In this document: positions 6,718 to 7,160 of the stretch, one piece after another
Layout: every line of letters starts with the position of its first letter
Numbering within the stretch: the stretch's first letter is position 1
Assembly: GCA_003557445.1 (NCBI GenBank)
Contig: PWOK01000327.1
Coordinates: 1-7,160, forward strand
DNA length: 7,160 bases
Origin: Halanaerobiaceae bacterium
GTDB taxonomy: Bacteria; Bacillota_F; Halanaerobiia; Halanaerobiales; CSSED10-376
Direction: 5' to 3'
Translations under genes and position numbers: made by a program
Notes under the pieces: generated by a model
Told to the model about the DNA's origin: nothing
What the model saw: the letters and a program-made list of their open reading frames with translations, nothing else
The model's database searches: none

Positions 6718-7160
6718 ATGAGTGAATTATTAAATAAGAGCAGAAAAATTAACAGATTGTTACAGCGTACTGGAGGTAAAAGAGTAGATTTTTCAGAAAT
6801 GGCTGATGTACTATCAGATGCCATCAAATGCAATGTGTATATTAACAGCAGAAAAGGGAAAATACTGGGGTATAGTTTACTGGATGACTTTGAATGTGAT
6901 ATTATGGAAAGAAAAGTTATTGATGAAGGATTTTTTCCTAAAGATTATAATAATGCTCTTTTGAATATAAATGGTACCAGAGAAAATATTGAGCAGGAAG
7001 AGGGTGAGTGTGTTTTTACTGATGAAGAAGATTGTTTATATTCTGAGAAACTGACCACTATTGTTCCTGTTCTTGGTGGAGGTGAAAGACTGGGCACACT
7101 TGTACTTGCAAGATATGGAAGTGCTTTTGATGATCAGGATATTGTTCTTGCTGAATATGG
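6718..7160 (+). CDS. codY: Global transcriptional repressor CodY (5' part)
   Basis: CodY is a dimeric DNA-binding regulator that represses amino-acid uptake, biosynthesis and other stationary-phase genes when branched-chain amino acids and GTP are abundant. The window holds 147 complete codons of about 260. They cover the N-terminal GAF effector domain; the C-terminal helix-turn-helix lies beyond the end. Recognition rests on near identity to B. subtilis CodY at SRKGKILGYS (44-53) and LTTIVPVLGGGERLGTLVL (112-130), and on DIVLAEYG at the edge. The start ATG has GGAGG (6703-6707) 10 nt upstream, and homology starts there (MSELLNKSRKIN). By my alignment, the ligand-pocket residues Arg61, Thr96 and Pro99 of the Bacillus protein are replaced by Ile62, Cys98 and Thr101, so effector binding may differ. 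It is probably co-transcribed with hslVU, with a possible internal promoter. Confidence 0.95.
   Translation, partial: MSELLNKSRKINRLLQRTGGKRVDFSEMADVLSDAIKCNVYINSRKGKILGYSLLDDFECDIMERKVIDEGFFPKDYNNALLNINGTRENIEQEEGECVFTDEEDCLYSEKLTTIVPVLGGGERLGTLVLARYGSAFDDQDIVLAEY

Noticed and set aside
6636..6833. Minus-strand open frame overlapping the codY start
   Set aside because: It covers the codY ribosome site and first codons on the opposite strand, has low-complexity Phe/Leu/Tyr composition, and shows no recognisable domain.

Overview
The window is AT-rich DNA from a low-GC Firmicute-type bacterium. The order hslV-hslU-codY is the Firmicute arrangement, and CodY itself is confined to that group. 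The AmtB has a cleavable-looking signal peptide, as in E. coli. Together with the very AT-rich spacers and strong GGAGG ribosome binding sites, this makes a diderm anaerobe of the Halanaerobiales type my best guess. The taxonomic call is an inference, not proven by the sequence.

Layout. Bases 1-91 hold no gene that I can support. Bases 92-1872 are a minus-strand ammonium module: promoter (1845-1872), amtB (1801-473), glnK/P-II (471-133), then a strong intrinsic terminator (92-122). A 179-bp divergent spacer (1802-1980) also carries a plus-strand promoter for a large gene (1981-4518). That gene encodes an 845-residue protein with a PEP-synthase-like ATP-grasp domain, but it lacks the phosphohistidine and PEP-binding domains needed for PEP synthesis. 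Its N-terminus looks like a KaiC/RecA fold that has lost its Walker A motif. From 4593 a strong promoter drives hslV and hslU, the two subunits of the HslVU (ClpQY) protease. They are followed after an 89-bp spacer by codY, which runs off the window end with 147 complete codons visible.

How the genes fit together. AmtB and GlnK import ammonium and gate that import according to nitrogen status. CodY is a global repressor that senses branched-chain amino acids and GTP, and HslVU is a cytoplasmic ATP-dependent protease. In Bacillus subtilis the hslVU-codY cluster is headed by the recombinase gene codV (xerC). Here that position is taken by the dikinase-like gene, which has no obvious terminator before the hslV promoter. 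The least explained parts of the window are that dikinase-like protein, an apparently altered effector pocket in CodY, and repeated short motifs in the amtB and codY control regions.
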